Shown here: piece after piece, positions 16,143-25,588 of the stretch | Numbering within the stretch: the first letter of the stretch is position 1 | How the letters are laid out: the number at the start of each line of letters is the position of its first letter | Assembly: GCA_025363575.1 (NCBI GenBank) | Contig: JANYDM010000148.1 | Span: 1 to 54,514, forward strand | Length of the DNA stretch: 54,514 nt | Source: Betaproteobacteria bacterium | GTDB lineage: Bacteria > Pseudomonadota > Gammaproteobacteria > Burkholderiales > SG8-41 | Direction: 5' to 3' | Made by a program: the position numbers and the translations under genes | Notes under the pieces: model-generated | Told to the model about the DNA's origin: nothing | The model's database searches: none | Seen by the model: the letters and a program-made list of their open reading frames with translations, nothing else

Positions 16143-17060
16143 TCACGGAATCGGCACGGCTTCGATCAATTGCTCGGCGACCGCCGCGCCGTTGATGCGC
16201 ATGTTGTCGCGCGCGACAAACAGACGGTGGCCGACCACGGCCGGCACGATAGCCTGCACATCTTCGGGCAGCACCTGATTGCGTCCGTGCATCATCGCCC
16301 ACGCGCGCGCCGCGTTGAGCAGCGCGAGCGACGCGCGCGGCGACAGGCCGTTGACGTAGTCCGGTGATTTGCGGCTGAAATTGACCAGCGCCTGCAAATA
16401 GTCGAGCAGGGCGGCGGAGGCATGCACTTCGCGCGCGGCGAGTTGCAATGCCGCGAGTTGCTCCGGCAACAGGCAAGGCGCGAGCTGCGGCAGCAGATCC
16501 CGGCGGTCGACGCCTTGCAGAAGGGCACGCTCGGCCGCCGCGTCGGGATAGCCGAGTTCTATCCGCATTAAAAAGCGATCGAGCTGCGATTCGGGCAGCG
16601 GAAACGTGCCGATCTGATGCGACGGATTCTGTGTCGCGATCACGAAAAAAGGCTCCGGTAGCGGGCGCGTTTCGCCTTCCGCCGTGACCTGGTGTTCCTC
16701 CATCGCTTCGAGCAGCGCGCTCTGCGTTTTGGGCGTGGCGCGGTTGATTTCGTCGGCAAGTATGACCTGCGCGAAGATAGGCCCCGGATGAAAGCGGAAA
16801 TTACTGGCGTCGCGGTCAAATATCGATACGCCCAGAATGTCGGCCGGCAGGAGGTCGCTCGTGAACTGGATGCGCTGAAATTGCAGCCCCAGCGTCGTTG
16901 CGAGCGCGTGCGCGAGCGTGGTTTTGCCGACGCCGGGAATATCTTCGATCAGCAGGTGGCCGCGCGCGAGCAGGCACGCGACGGCAAGGCGGATCTGGTG
17001 CTCCTTGCCGAGTATGATCTTGCCGACCTGATTGACGACGCTATCGAGCTGCTGATTCAT
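16143..17060 (-). CDS. MoxR-family AAA+ ATPase
   Basis: This 305-residue AAA+ ATPase of the MoxR branch has Walker A EDIPGVGKTTLA (about 39-50), Walker B ILADEINRA, sensor IATQNP and the arginine-bearing LPESQLDRFLMRI. MoxR proteins remodel or load cofactors into partner complexes; the DUF58 and transglutaminase genes downstream are the likely partners. Its ATG overlaps the stop of the acetyltransferase gene by four bases (ATGA), so the operon begins at least with that gene. Confidence 0.92.
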   Translation of the reverse strand: MNQQLDSVVNQVGKIILGKEHQIRLAVACLLARGHLLIEDIPGVGKTTLAHALATTLGLQFQRIQFTSDLLPADILGVSIFDRDASNFRFHPGPIFAQVILADEINRATPKTQSALLEAMEEHQVTAEGETRPLPEPFFVIATQNPSHQIGTFPLPESQLDRFLMRIELGYPDAAAERALLQGVDRRDLLPQLAPCLLPEQLAALQLAAREVHASAALLDYLQALVNFSRKSPDYVNGLSPRASLALLNAARAWAMMHGRNQVLPEDVQAIVPAVVGHRLFVARDNMRINGAAVAEQLIEAVPIP

Positions 17061-17641
17061 GATTGGCGCAATTGTAGCGTGCCGCCGGCGCTTGAGACCA
17101 CCGCTGAAGCAGTTTTCAACTCAAGTTCAAGCCGCATCAGCCGCGGATCGCCGGGATCGGTCGTGGCGCGGAAACCCAGCGTGCGCGCGAAGTGGAGCAT
17201 TTTCATGTTGCCCGAGAGCACTTCGCCGATCATCCGTGCGAGTCCGCGGCCGCGCGCCGCCTCGATCAGAATTTGCATCAGCGCGGCGGCAATGCCCTTG
17301 CGTTGCCAGCCGTCGCTGACGGCAATCGCGAATTCGCACTCTGTTCCGCCCGGCAATACGACATAGCGGCCGACCGCGATCTGCACTTCGTAATGATGGC
17401 TGGGCGTGACGGCAATTACGGCCATCTGGTCGTGATAATCGATTTCAGTCATCTGCCTGAGCATGCGAGGCGACAGTTCGCGCAGCATGTCCATGAAGCG
17501 GAAATAACGTGCTTCGTTCGAGAGGCTGCGCACAAACTCCTGTTCAATGACAGCGTCGTCGGCGCGTATGGGGCGCAACGTGACCGGCGTGCCATCGGCG
17601 AGCTTGAGCGTCCGGATCAGATGGGCGGGGTAGGGTTGCAT
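17057..17641 (-). CDS. GNAT-family N-acetyltransferase
   Basis: The 194-residue product carries one GNAT domain. The acetyl-CoA-binding motif A is seen as VSDGWQRKGIAAALMQ, and GNMKMLHFARTLGF forms the later helix. The layout LADGTPVTLRPIRADD at the start resembles the GNAT domain of Pat-type protein lysine acetyltransferases, without their large acyl-CoA-ligase part. ATG 17639-17641 is chosen because it begins the family-like region; the frame stays open to 17707. It is the first visible gene of the moxR operon. The substrate is unknown. A deacetylase gene starts divergently 135 bp away. Confidence 0.82.
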   Translation of the reverse strand: MQPYPAHLIRTLKLADGTPVTLRPIRADDAVIEQEFVRSLSNEARYFRFMDMLRELSPRMLRQMTEIDYHDQMAVIAVTPSHHYEVQIAVGRYVVLPGGTECEFAIAVSDGWQRKGIAAALMQILIEAARGRGLARMIGEVLSGNMKMLHFARTLGFRATTDPGDPRLMRLELELKTASAVVSSAGGTLQLRQS

Positions 17642-17776
17642 CGAAGTTGGCAGGGCCGGGGACCTCGATTTTAACAGCGGCCAATCCGTTCGCTTGCAGC
17701 CTGCCATCCATAGACAACGCGCCCGGCCCGGCCTACTATCGCCGCGTCAGTACCGCCGCGCGTCCAGCGCATCGCC

Positions 17777-18700
17777 GTGACTATCGCGTTAATCTCCCAC
17801 CCGGACTGCCTGTTGCACGACATGGGCCGCGGACATCCCGAATGCCCGGACCGCCTGCGCGCAATCGACGATCAATTTATCGCGTCGTCGCTCAACGACT
17901 TTGTGCTGCATGCCGACGCGCCCCTGGCGACCCGCGAGCAGCTGGCGCGCGTGCATGACGCGAATTATCTTGACGCGCTTGAAGAGTCATCACCGCACGC
18001 GGGACTGAAATATCTGGATCCCGACACGGCGATGTGCCCCGGCACGCTGACCGCGGCGAAACGCGCGGCAGGTGCAGCAGTGCTGGCGACCGATCTGGTA
18101 ATGAAGGGTGACGCGCAGGCGGCATTCTGCAGCGTGCGTCCGCCCGGTCATCATGCCGAACGTGGCCGCGCGATGGGTTTCTGCTTCTATAACAACATCG
18201 CGGTCGCCGCGGCGCATGCGCTGGAGCACTATGGGCTCGGGCGCGTGGCGATCGCCGATTTCGACGTGCACCATGGCAATGGCACCGAGGAAATTTTCCG
18301 CGACGATGCGCGCGTGATGATGGTATCAACGTTTCAGCACCCGTTTTATCCGTACAGCGGCGTTCACGGACGCTCCGCGCGCATGGTAAACATTCCGCTG
18401 GCCGCGCACAGCGGCGGCGCCGAGTTTAGAGCAGCCGTCGAGGCGCACTGGCTGCCCGCGCTCGAACGTTTTAAACCTGAGATAATTTTTGTCTCGGCCG
18501 GCTTTGATGCTCACCGCGATGATGATATGGCCATGCTGCGGCTGGTGGAGGCGGACTATGCCTGGGTCACGCATCTTTTAAAAGAAGTCGCCGAAAAATT
18601 CGCGCAAGGGCGCATGGTTTCATCGCTGGAAGGTGGTTACGAGTTGCATGCTCTGGGCCGCAGCGCGGCTGCCCATGTCAAGGCCATGGGCGGGATCTGA
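17777..18700 (+). CDS. histone-deacetylase-family zinc deacetylase
   Basis: This 307-residue HDAC/AcuC/acetylpolyamine amidohydrolase family protein has the charge-relay histidines 125-126 in RPPGHHAER. Zinc ligands Asp163 and His165 lie in DFDVHHGNGT, and the second aspartate lies in SAGFDAHRDD. The active tyrosine is in LEGGYELHA. All catalytic residues are present. It starts with GTG. It is divergent from the GNAT gene; an acetyltransferase and a deacetylase side by side could act on the same target, but this is inference. Short-chain bacterial members deacetylate small amines or proteins. Confidence 0.9.
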   Translation: MTIALISHPDCLLHDMGRGHPECPDRLRAIDDQFIASSLNDFVLHADAPLATREQLARVHDANYLDALEESSPHAGLKYLDPDTAMCPGTLTAAKRAAGAAVLATDLVMKGDAQAAFCSVRPPGHHAERGRAMGFCFYNNIAVAAAHALEHYGLGRVAIADFDVHHGNGTEEIFRDDARVMMVSTFQHPFYPYSGVHGRSARMVNIPLAAHSGGAEFRAAVEAHWLPALERFKPEIIFVSAGFDAHRDDDMAMLRLVEADYAWVTHLLKEVAEKFAQGRMVSSLEGGYELHALGRSAAAHVKAMGGI

Positions 18701-18709
18701 TCCCGGGAC

Positions 18710-19078
18710 TCAGCTGAGCAGGAGGGCCGCCGCGACGTCGCGGCCTTCGGCAGTCAGAATATTGTAGGTGCGGCATGCGGCCGCGTTGTCCATGACTTCC
18801 AGTCCGATGCCCGCAGCTTGCAAACGCTGCGACAGTGCGGGTCGTGGAAAGCGCAATGAAGCGCCGGTGCCGAGCAGAACGATGGCGGGCTTGAGGGCAA
18901 GGAGCGGTTCGAAATCCTGTTCTCTCAGCTCATTGAAACCGGTCACCCGCCATTCGCTGATGCGATCGGACGTGACAATCACGCTCGCCCCATGCCGTAC
19001 GCTGTTGATCATGACGAAGCCGGCGCCGTGGCCCGTAAAAAGATTGTGACCGGCCAGTGTCTGGAGGTGGAATTTCAC
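18710..19078 (-). CDS. Mth938-like (DUF498) domain protein
   Basis: This small protein of 122 residues matches the Mth938/NDUFAF3-like fold: a core ITSVxxGxIxVxG-like strand set (here VMINSVRHGASVIVTSD), LLALKPAIVLLGTGASLRFP, and a C-terminal MDNAAACRTYNILTAEGR. In mitochondria the relative NDUFAF3 helps assemble complex I; the bacterial role is not established. The gene is convergent with the deacetylase, with nine bases between the stops, and divergent from alaC. Confidence 0.82.
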   Translation of the reverse strand: MKFHLQTLAGHNLFTGHGAGFVMINSVRHGASVIVTSDRISEWRVTGFNELREQDFEPLLALKPAIVLLGTGASLRFPRPALSQRLQAAGIGLEVMDNAAACRTYNILTAEGRDVAAALLLS

Positions 19079-19089
19079 TGCAAACGGAT

Positions 19090-19118
19090 TTGCCGCAAGG
19101 GGTCAGGTCGGATAAAAT
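19090..19118 (+). promoter_or_regulatory. sigma70-type promoter of alaC-hom-thrC
   Basis: TTGCCG at 19090-19095 and TAAAAT at 19113-19118 are separated by 17 bp, about 45 bp before the alaC start. Both hexamers match the consensus at four or more positions. Confidence 0.5.
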
Positions 19119-19160
19119 TATACGCTTTTTCACGCCCTTAGCCGCTTTTTTGAGAATCAC

Positions 19161-20345
19161 ATGGAAGAATTCGCGCGCATTAAACGGTTGCCGCCCTACG
19201 TATTCAACATTACGGGGGAACTGAAGGCTGCTGCACGCAAGCGCGGCGAGGACGTGATCGATCTCTCGATGGGCAACCCCGACGGCCCGACGCCCAGGCA
19301 TATCGTCGACAAGCTGATCGAGTCGGTGCAGCGCGACGACACGCACGGCTACTCGGTGTCGAAAGGCATACCGCGGCTGCGCAAAGCGATCTGCAATTGG
19401 TACAAGACGCGCTTCAATGCCGAATTCGATCCGGATTCGGAGGCCATCGTTACCATCGGCTCGAAGGAAGGCATCGCGCATCTCGCGCTCGCCACGCTCG
19501 ACCGCGGCGACATCGTACTGGTGCCGAATCCAAGCTATCCGATTCATATCTACGGGCCGGTAATTGCCGGCGCCGACATCCGTCACGTGCCGATGGTGGC
19601 CGGCGTCGATTTCTTCGAAGAGCTCGATCGCGCGATTCGCGATTCGTATCCGAAGCCGAAGATGCTGATCTGCAATTTCCCCGGCAATCCGACGACGCAG
19701 TGCGTCGACCTGCCGTTCTTCGAGCGCCTGATCGCCATCGCGCGCGAGCACGACATTTACGTAGTGCACGATCTCGCCTATGCCGACATCGTGTTCGACG
19801 GCTATCGCGCGCCATCGATCATGGAAGTGCCGGGCGCGCGCGACGTTGCTGTCGAATTCTTCACCCTGTCGAAAAGCTACAACATGGCCGGCTGGCGCGT
19901 CGGCTGCATGGTCGGCAACCGCGATCTGGTGACCGCGCTGGCGCGCATGAAAAGCTACCATGACTATGGAACGTTCACGCCTATCCAGGTCGCGTCCATC
20001 ATCGCGCTCGAAGGGCCGCAGGAATGTGTGGCCGACGCGCGCATGAAATACCAGAAGCGCCGCGATGTGATGTGCGCGGGCCTGCATGCCGCGGGGTGGA
20101 ACGTCGAGATTCCCAAGGCGACGATGTATATCTGGGCGAAGATTCCGGAACAGTACAAGCAGATGCGCTCGCTCGATTTCTCGAAAAAACTGCTCGAGGA
20201 GGCACATGTCGCGGCGTCCCCCGGCATCGGCTTCGGTGAATACGGCGACGACCACGTGCGTTTTGCGCTCATTGAGAATGAAGCCCGGACGCGGCAGGCG
20301 GTGCGCGGCATCAAGGAAATGTTCCGCAAGGATGGACTTTTATAG
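19161..20345 (+). CDS. alaC: alanine-synthesising aminotransferase AlaC
   Basis: This 394-residue class I aminotransferase uses glutamate and pyruvate to make alanine. The PLP lysine is Lys238 in [14 protein letters not shown]. Other marks are MGNPDGPTP near the start, [10 protein letters not shown] (171-180) and [12 protein letters not shown]. The [14 protein letters not shown] opening is specific to AlaC/YfdZ proteins. It is the first gene of an alaC-hom-thrC operon, an arrangement common in betaproteobacteria, and the next ATG follows within two dozen bases. Confidence 0.94.
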   Translation: MEEFARIKRLPPYVFNITGELKAAARKRGEDVIDLSMGNPDGPTPRHIVDKLIESVQRDDTHGYSVSKGIPRLRKAICNWYKTRFNAEFDPDSEAIVTIGSKEGIAHLALATLDRGDIVLVPNPSYPIHIYGPVIAGADIRHVPMVAGVDFFEELDRAIRDSYPKPKMLICNFPGNPTTQCVDLPFFERLIAIAREHDIYVVHDLAYADIVFDGYRAPSIMEVPGARDVAVEFFTLSKSYNMAGWRVGCMVGNRDLVTALARMKSYHDYGTFTPIQVASIIALEGPQECVADARMKYQKRRDVMCAGLHAAGWNVEIPKATMYIWAKIPEQYKQMRSLDFSKKLLEEAHVAASPGIGFGEYGDDHVRFALIENEARTRQAVRGIKEMFRKDGLL

Positions 20346-20367
20346 CATGGCTGCGTCAGGCGAAAGC

Positions 20368-21684
20368 ATGAAACCCATCAATGTCGGTTTGCTCGGCATC
20401 GGCACCGTAGGCGGCGGCACGTTCGAAGTGCTCGCGCGCAATCAGGAAGAAATCACGCGGCGCGCGGGGCGCGGGATCGTTATCAAGATGGTCGCCGACA
20501 AGGATGTCGAACGCGCGCGCAAGCTCGTTGGCAGCAATGCGACCGTGACCGCGGATGCATTTGAGGTGGTCAAGCATCCCGATATCGATATCGTGATCGA
20601 ACTGATCGGCGGCACGACCATCGCGCAAAAGCTCATCCTTGAGGCGATTGAAAACGGCAAGCACGTCGTCACCGCGAACAAAGCGCTGCTGGCGACGCAT
20701 GGCAACGCAATTTTTGCGGCGGCGCGCAAGCGCGGCGTCATGGTCGCGTTCGAGGCGGCGGTGGCCGGCGGCATACCCGTGATCAAAGCGTTGCGCGAAG
20801 GCCTCACGGCCAATCGCATCGAGTGGATCGCCGGCATCATCAACGGCACCAGCAATTTCATCCTGTCCGAGATGCGCGCAAAAGGCTCGAGTTTCGATAC
20901 CGTGCTCAAAGAAGCGCAGAGACTGGGTTATGCCGAAGCCGATCCGACATTCGACATCGAAGGCGTGGACGCAGCGCACAAGCTCGCCATCATTGCCGCG
21001 ATTTCGTTCGGCATTCCGATGCGTTTCAAAGACGCTTATACCGAAGGCATCACCAAGCTGACGGCGGCCGACATCCGCTACGCCGAGGAACTCGGTTATC
21101 GCATTAAGCTGCTCGGCATCACTAAACGCACGGCCAAAGGTATAGAGCTGCGCGTGCATCCGACGCTGATTCCAACGCGCCGGCTGATCGCCAACGTTGA
21201 AGGCGTCATGAATGCCATCCTCGTGCACGGCGACGCCGTGGGCGCCACCATGTATTACGGCGCCGGTGCGGGCGCTTATCCGACGGCGTCGGCTGTGATC
21301 GCCGATCTGGTCGATGTGACCCGCATGCACACCGCAGACCCCGAGCATCGCGTTCCCCATCTCGCGTTCCAGCCGGACCAGCTGTCGACCCTGCCTATAC
21401 TGCCGATCACCGAGGTCGAGACTTCGTACTATCTGCGCCTGCGCGTGCACGACAAGCCGGGCGTGCTCGCGGACATCACGCGCGTGCTGGCCGACGGCGG
21501 CATCTCGATCGATGCCATGGTGCAGAAAGAGCCTTCTGCGGGCGAAGAGCAGGTCGACATCATCATGCTCACCCATCTTGCCGTCGAGAAAAATGTCAAC
21601 GCGGCGATCGCGACGATAGAGAAGCTGCCGGTGGTCGTCGGCAAAGTCACGCGCATACGCATGGAACAGCTGGGTGCGCATTAG
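20368..21684 (+). CDS. hom: homoserine dehydrogenase
   Basis: The 438-residue enzyme reduces aspartate semialdehyde to homoserine with NAD(P)H, the branch point to threonine and methionine. The N-terminal Rossmann motif GLLGIGTVGGG is followed by the catalytic region (AEADPTFDIEGVDAAHK) and a C-terminal ACT domain (about 350-430, RLRVHDKPGVLADITRVLAD) that usually binds threonine for feedback inhibition. No aspartokinase is fused. Start choice is between ATG 20347 and ATG 20368; the latter gives the conserved MKPINVGLLG start. Confidence 0.95.
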   Translation: MKPINVGLLGIGTVGGGTFEVLARNQEEITRRAGRGIVIKMVADKDVERARKLVGSNATVTADAFEVVKHPDIDIVIELIGGTTIAQKLILEAIENGKHVVTANKALLATHGNAIFAAARKRGVMVAFEAAVAGGIPVIKALREGLTANRIEWIAGIINGTSNFILSEMRAKGSSFDTVLKEAQRLGYAEADPTFDIEGVDAAHKLAIIAAISFGIPMRFKDAYTEGITKLTAADIRYAEELGYRIKLLGITKRTAKGIELRVHPTLIPTRRLIANVEGVMNAILVHGDAVGATMYYGAGAGAYPTASAVIADLVDVTRMHTADPEHRVPHLAFQPDQLSTLPILPITEVETSYYLRLRVHDKPGVLADITRVLADGGISIDAMVQKEPSAGEEQVDIIMLTHLAVEKNVNAAIATIEKLPVVVGKVTRIRMEQLGAH

Positions 21685-21702
21685 CATCAGTTACGGATCG
21701 CC

Positions 21703-23112
21703 ATGCGTTATATAAGCACCCGCGGCGGCGGGGGATCTGCCGGTTTCTCCGGCATATTGCTCGGCGGCTTGATGGACGACGGCGGCCTCGCCATGCCCGA
21801 GCGCTACCCGCAGGTTTCCGCAGCCGAGCTCACGGCTTGGCGCAAGTTGAGCTACCCCGATCTCGCATTTGAGATACTGCATCGCTACGCGGACGATATC
21901 GCCGGGGCTGATTTGCGGCGCATGGTCGAACGTACTTACACCGCCGCAGTGTTCCGTTCGGATGAAATCACGCCCCTGCGCCAGTTGCAGCCCGGCGTAC
22001 ATTTTCTCGGCTTGTCGCAGGGGCCCACACTCGCGTTCAAAGACGTCGCGATGCAATTGCTGGGCAACCTCTTCGAGCATGCACTGGGCAAGAGCGGTAC
22101 TGACCTGAACATCCTGGGCGCGACATCCGGCGATACAGGCTCGGCGGCGGAGTATGCGATGCGCGGGAAGCGCGGCATTCGCGTCTTCATGCTGTCGCCG
22201 CACCAGAAAATGAGCCCGTTTCAGACGGCGCAGATGTTCTCGCTGCAAGACCCGAACATCTTCAACATCGCTATTCGCGGCGTGTTCGATGACTGTCAGG
22301 ACATCGTCAAAAGTGTCAGTAACGATCTCGGTTTCAAGTCGCGCTACCGCATAGGCACGGTCAATTCAATCAATTGGGCGCGCGTGGTCGCGCAGGTGGT
22401 CTATTACTTCAAGGGCTATCTGGCGGCGACGACGTCGAACGACCAGCAGGTTTCATTTGCCGTGCCGTCGGGCAATTTCGGCAATGTGTGCGCCGGTCAT
22501 ATCGCGCGCTGTATGGGCCTCCCTATCCGCAAGCTGATAGTCGCCACCAACGAAAATGACGTGCTGGACGAATTTTTCCGGACTGGCGTCTACCGCGTGC
22601 GTCCGGCCGATCGCGTGCACCAGACCAGCAGTCCGTCGATGGACATTTCGAAGGCGTCGAATTTCGAGCGGTTCATTTTCGACTTGATCGGCAGGGACGG
22701 CGCCGCGGTCAAGCGCCTCTGGCAGCAGGTCGAGCGGGAAGGCGTGTTCGATCTCTCCGCCACGCCGCATTTTGCGCGGATCGCCGGATTCGGATTCACT
22801 TCAGGGCGCAGCACGCATGCCGACCGCATCGCCACCATACGCCGCGTGTTTCGCGAAAGCGGGCAGATCATCGACACGCACACGGCAGACGGCGTCAAGG
22901 TGGGGCTCGAGCAGCGCGAAGACGGCGTGCCGCTGATCTGTCTCGAAACCGCTTTGCCGGTGAAGTTCGCCGCTTCGATTGCCGAAGCTCTCGGCAAGGC
23001 GCCCGTTGCGCCCTCTGGCCTGGAAAATCTGGAAAAGCTGCCGCAGCGGTTTACCGTGCTCGATCCCGATACGGGCGCGGTCAAGGATTTCATCGAGCGC
23101 AACGGCAGTTAG
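21703..23112 (+). CDS. thrC: threonine synthase
   Basis: This 469-residue PLP enzyme converts phosphohomoserine to threonine. The cofactor lysine is Lys113 in GPTLAFKDVAMQ. GATSGDTGSAAEYA and FAVPSGNFGNVCAGH are the phosphate-binding and family blocks. The length matches the longer enterobacterial/yeast-type group. It follows hom by 18 bp; homoserine kinase, needed between them, is not in the window. Its stop overlaps the stop of the convergent nadC. Confidence 0.96.
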   Translation: MRYISTRGGGGSAGFSGILLGGLMDDGGLAMPERYPQVSAAELTAWRKLSYPDLAFEILHRYADDIAGADLRRMVERTYTAAVFRSDEITPLRQLQPGVHFLGLSQGPTLAFKDVAMQLLGNLFEHALGKSGTDLNILGATSGDTGSAAEYAMRGKRGIRVFMLSPHQKMSPFQTAQMFSLQDPNIFNIAIRGVFDDCQDIVKSVSNDLGFKSRYRIGTVNSINWARVVAQVVYYFKGYLAATTSNDQQVSFAVPSGNFGNVCAGHIARCMGLPIRKLIVATNENDVLDEFFRTGVYRVRPADRVHQTSSPSMDISKASNFERFIFDLIGRDGAAVKRLWQQVEREGVFDLSATPHFARIAGFGFTSGRSTHADRIATIRRVFRESGQIIDTHTADGVKVGLEQREDGVPLICLETALPVKFAASIAEALGKAPVAPSGLENLEKLPQRFTVLDPDTGAVKDFIERNGS

Positions 23113-23957
23113 CCGACGAAGCGCATCGACAGATCGATGGCCCTGATGTCTTTGGTCAGGCTGCCGATCGATATGCGGTCTACACCGGTCTCGGCTATCG
23201 CGCGCACGTTTTCAAGCGTAATGCCGCCCGACGCTTCGAGCTGGGCGCGGCCGGCCGTCATCTTGACGGCTTCGCGCATCTGCGCGTTATCCATATTGTC
23301 GAGCAATATCATTTGCGCGCCGGCCGCGAGTGCGCTTTGGAGTTGGTCGAAATTTTCGACCTCGATCTGGGTCCACACACCGGGCGGCGCGGTGCGCTTC
23401 GCTTCGGCCAGCGCCGCTGCTATGCCGCCGGCCGCGGCGATATGATTTTCCTTGATGAGGATGCCATCGTAGAGGCCGCTGCGGTGATTGCTGCCGCCGC
23501 CAGTGCGAACTGCATATTTCTGCGCGAGACGCAGGCCGGGCAGGGTTTTACGCGTGTCGACTATGCTGGCGTGCGTGCCCGCGACGGCATCGACGTAGCG
23601 CCTCGTGACAGACGCCACGGCTGAGAGCATCTGCAGGAAATTGAGGGCCGTGCGCTCGCCGGTGAGAAGGGCGCGCGCGCTGCCGTGCACGCGGACGAGA
23701 GGCTGGCCCGCGCGCGCAAGCATGCCTTCCGCAACCGCCCATTCGATGTTAACGCCGGCTTCGAGCTTGCGAAAACAAGCGTCGAACCACGGTGCGCCGC
23801 AAACGACAGTGTCACCGCGCGTGATCACGCGCGCGCTTGCGACGGCCGCCGCAGGAATCAATTGCGCCGTGCGGTCGCCTTCGCCGATGTCTTCGGCCAG
23901 CGCGGCTGCGACGTTGTTTTCGATCGCGCTTTCAAGCACAGATGTCAATTCGGTCAT
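23109..23957 (-). CDS. nadC: nicotinate-nucleotide pyrophosphorylase (carboxylating)
   Basis: This 282-residue quinolinate phosphoribosyltransferase joins quinolinate and PRPP to give nicotinate mononucleotide in de novo NAD synthesis. Marks are EDIGEGDRTAQLIP, GERTALNFLQMLS, DTRKTLPGLRLAQKYAVRTGG, NHRSGLYDGILIKENH and EASGGI. ATG 23955-23957 (MTELTSVLES) is preferred; a longer frame reaches 23981. nadA and nadB are not nearby. It is divergent from the glutamate-synthase-like gene. Confidence 0.96.
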   Translation of the reverse strand: MTELTSVLESAIENNVAAALAEDIGEGDRTAQLIPAAAVASARVITRGDTVVCGAPWFDACFRKLEAGVNIEWAVAEGMLARAGQPLVRVHGSARALLTGERTALNFLQMLSAVASVTRRYVDAVAGTHASIVDTRKTLPGLRLAQKYAVRTGGGSNHRSGLYDGILIKENHIAAAGGIAAALAEAKRTAPPGVWTQIEVENFDQLQSALAAGAQMILLDNMDNAQMREAVKMTAGRAQLEASGGITLENVRAIAETGVDRISIGSLTKDIRAIDLSMRFVG

Positions 23958-24016
23958 TTTTGCACTATATTCCGCATACAAGCTGCGCTGAATTCTACCC
24001 GATAGGGAGGGCGGAT

Positions 24017-25534
24017 ATGACCGGAATCATGGGCGTGATCTCGTATGGCCTGGGCACAGTTGTCGGCTTTGTCATAATCGGCGTGCTCATGTTCTGGTTC
24101 ATCCAGGACGTCACGCAGAAAAAGCACACGGTGCTGCGCAATTATCCGGTCATCGGACGCCTGCGCTTTTTCTTCGAGGAAATGGGCGAGTATTTCCGGC
24201 AGTATTTCTTCGCCGGCGATCGCGACGAAATGCCGTTCAACCGCGCGACGCGCGGGTGGGTCTATAAAGAAGCGAAGAACGAAGGCGGCATCATCGGCTT
24301 CGGTTCGACAATCGATTCGCGCGAGCCGGGCTCCATACTGTTCGTCAACCATCCGTACCCGGTGCTCGAGGAAGACCGCTTGCCCACGCCATCGCTGATT
24401 ATCGGTGAAGGCTATTGCCGTCACCCGTTCGAGGCGAAATCCGTCGTCAATGTTTCCGGCATGAGTTTCGGCGCTATTTCAGCGCCCGCGGTGCAGGCGC
24501 TCTCCCGCGGTGCCGGTGTGGCGGGCTGCTGGATGGATACGGGGGAAGGGGGACTGTCGCCGTATCACCTGTCCGGGAATTGCGATGTCATCATGCAAAT
24601 CGGCACGGCGAAGTACGGCATACGCAACGCTGACGGCACATTTTCGCCCCAGCGCGCGAAGGAACTCGCCGAGGTCGTGAAAGCATTTGAAATAAAACTG
24701 TCGCAAGGTGCAAAGCCCGGCAAAGGCGGGGTGCTGCCCGGCGGCAAGGTCACCGCAGAAATTGCGCGCATACGCGGCATACCGGTGGGCGAGGATTCGA
24801 TCAGTCCCAATCGTCACCACGATATCGCGAACGTGAACGATTTGCTCGACAGGATCGCCTATGTGCGCGAGCTCACGGGGCGGCCTGTCGGAGTAAAAAC
24901 CGCGGTCGGCGGCTGGGAATTCATGAATGAACTGTGCGAAGCCGTGCTGCGCAGAGGCAAGGAGTACGCGCCCGACTTTGTCGCCATCGATGGCGGAGAA
25001 GGTGGCAGCGGCGCCGCGCCGCAAACACTGATGGATCATGTCAGCCTGCCCATCGCCGAGGCGCTTCCGCGCGTGGTCGATTCGCTGCTGCAATCGGATC
25101 TCAAGGGCCGCATCCGCGTGATTGCCGCCGGCAAGCTGGTGACTTCCGCCAAGGCGGCCTGGGCGCTGTGCGTGGGCGCCGATTTCATCAATACGGCGCG
25201 CGGCTTCATGTTCGCACTGGGCTGCATACAGGCGCTGCGCTGCCATACGAATACGTGTCCGACAGGTGTCACGACGCATAACCGGCGGCTGCAACGCGGG
25301 CTTGTGGTGGAGGAAAAGTATCAGCGCGTCGCCAATTATGTAAAAAACATGAACAAGGAGATCGACATGCTCGCGCATTCCTGCGGCTGCCGGCACGCGC
25401 GCGAGTTGAAGCGCGAGCACGTGCGCATTGTGCTGTCGGCCAATCAGAGTATGGCGCTGAACATGCTGCATCCGTATCCGGTGCCCGGCGCGCGGCCGGT
25501 CGCCAGAGCATCATCCGCGCCGATTGCCGCTTAA
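24017..25534 (+). CDS. membrane-anchored FMN-binding glutamate-synthase-like protein
   Basis: This protein of 505 residues has one N-terminal membrane helix (about 8-30). A GltB central-domain-like FMN barrel follows: NVSGMSFGAISAPAVQAL, PGKGGVLPGGKVTAEIA, FVAIDGGEGGSGAAP. The cysteine cluster CHTNTCPTGV is the [3Fe-4S] site pattern. It lacks the glutamine amidotransferase domain, so it is not a complete glutamate synthase. Such stand-alone proteins (FMN-binding glutamate synthase family) have no settled function. A strong GGGAGG precedes ATG 24017. Confidence 0.88.
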   Translation: MTGIMGVISYGLGTVVGFVIIGVLMFWFIQDVTQKKHTVLRNYPVIGRLRFFFEEMGEYFRQYFFAGDRDEMPFNRATRGWVYKEAKNEGGIIGFGSTIDSREPGSILFVNHPYPVLEEDRLPTPSLIIGEGYCRHPFEAKSVVNVSGMSFGAISAPAVQALSRGAGVAGCWMDTGEGGLSPYHLSGNCDVIMQIGTAKYGIRNADGTFSPQRAKELAEVVKAFEIKLSQGAKPGKGGVLPGGKVTAEIARIRGIPVGEDSISPNRHHDIANVNDLLDRIAYVRELTGRPVGVKTAVGGWEFMNELCEAVLRRGKEYAPDFVAIDGGEGGSGAAPQTLMDHVSLPIAEALPRVVDSLLQSDLKGRIRVIAAGKLVTSAKAAWALCVGADFINTARGFMFALGCIQALRCHTNTCPTGVTTHNRRLQRGLVVEEKYQRVANYVKNMNKEIDMLAHSCGCRHARELKREHVRIVLSANQSMALNMLHPYPVPGARPVARASSAPIAA

Positions 25535-25588
25535 CAGCGCCGGGCGCGTCGTTACCATTTAGCTATTCGCTCAGAGGAGGAGCACATC

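Noticed and set aside
18930..21687. Two long minus-strand frames opposite alaC and hom
   Set aside because: Both mirror well-identified plus-strand genes and their translations are low-complexity His/Arg/Asp-rich.
24479..25471. Minus-strand frame of 330 codons opposite the glutamate-synthase-like gene
   Set aside because: Antisense frame produced by high GC at third codon positions; no motif, and the plus strand is clearly coding.
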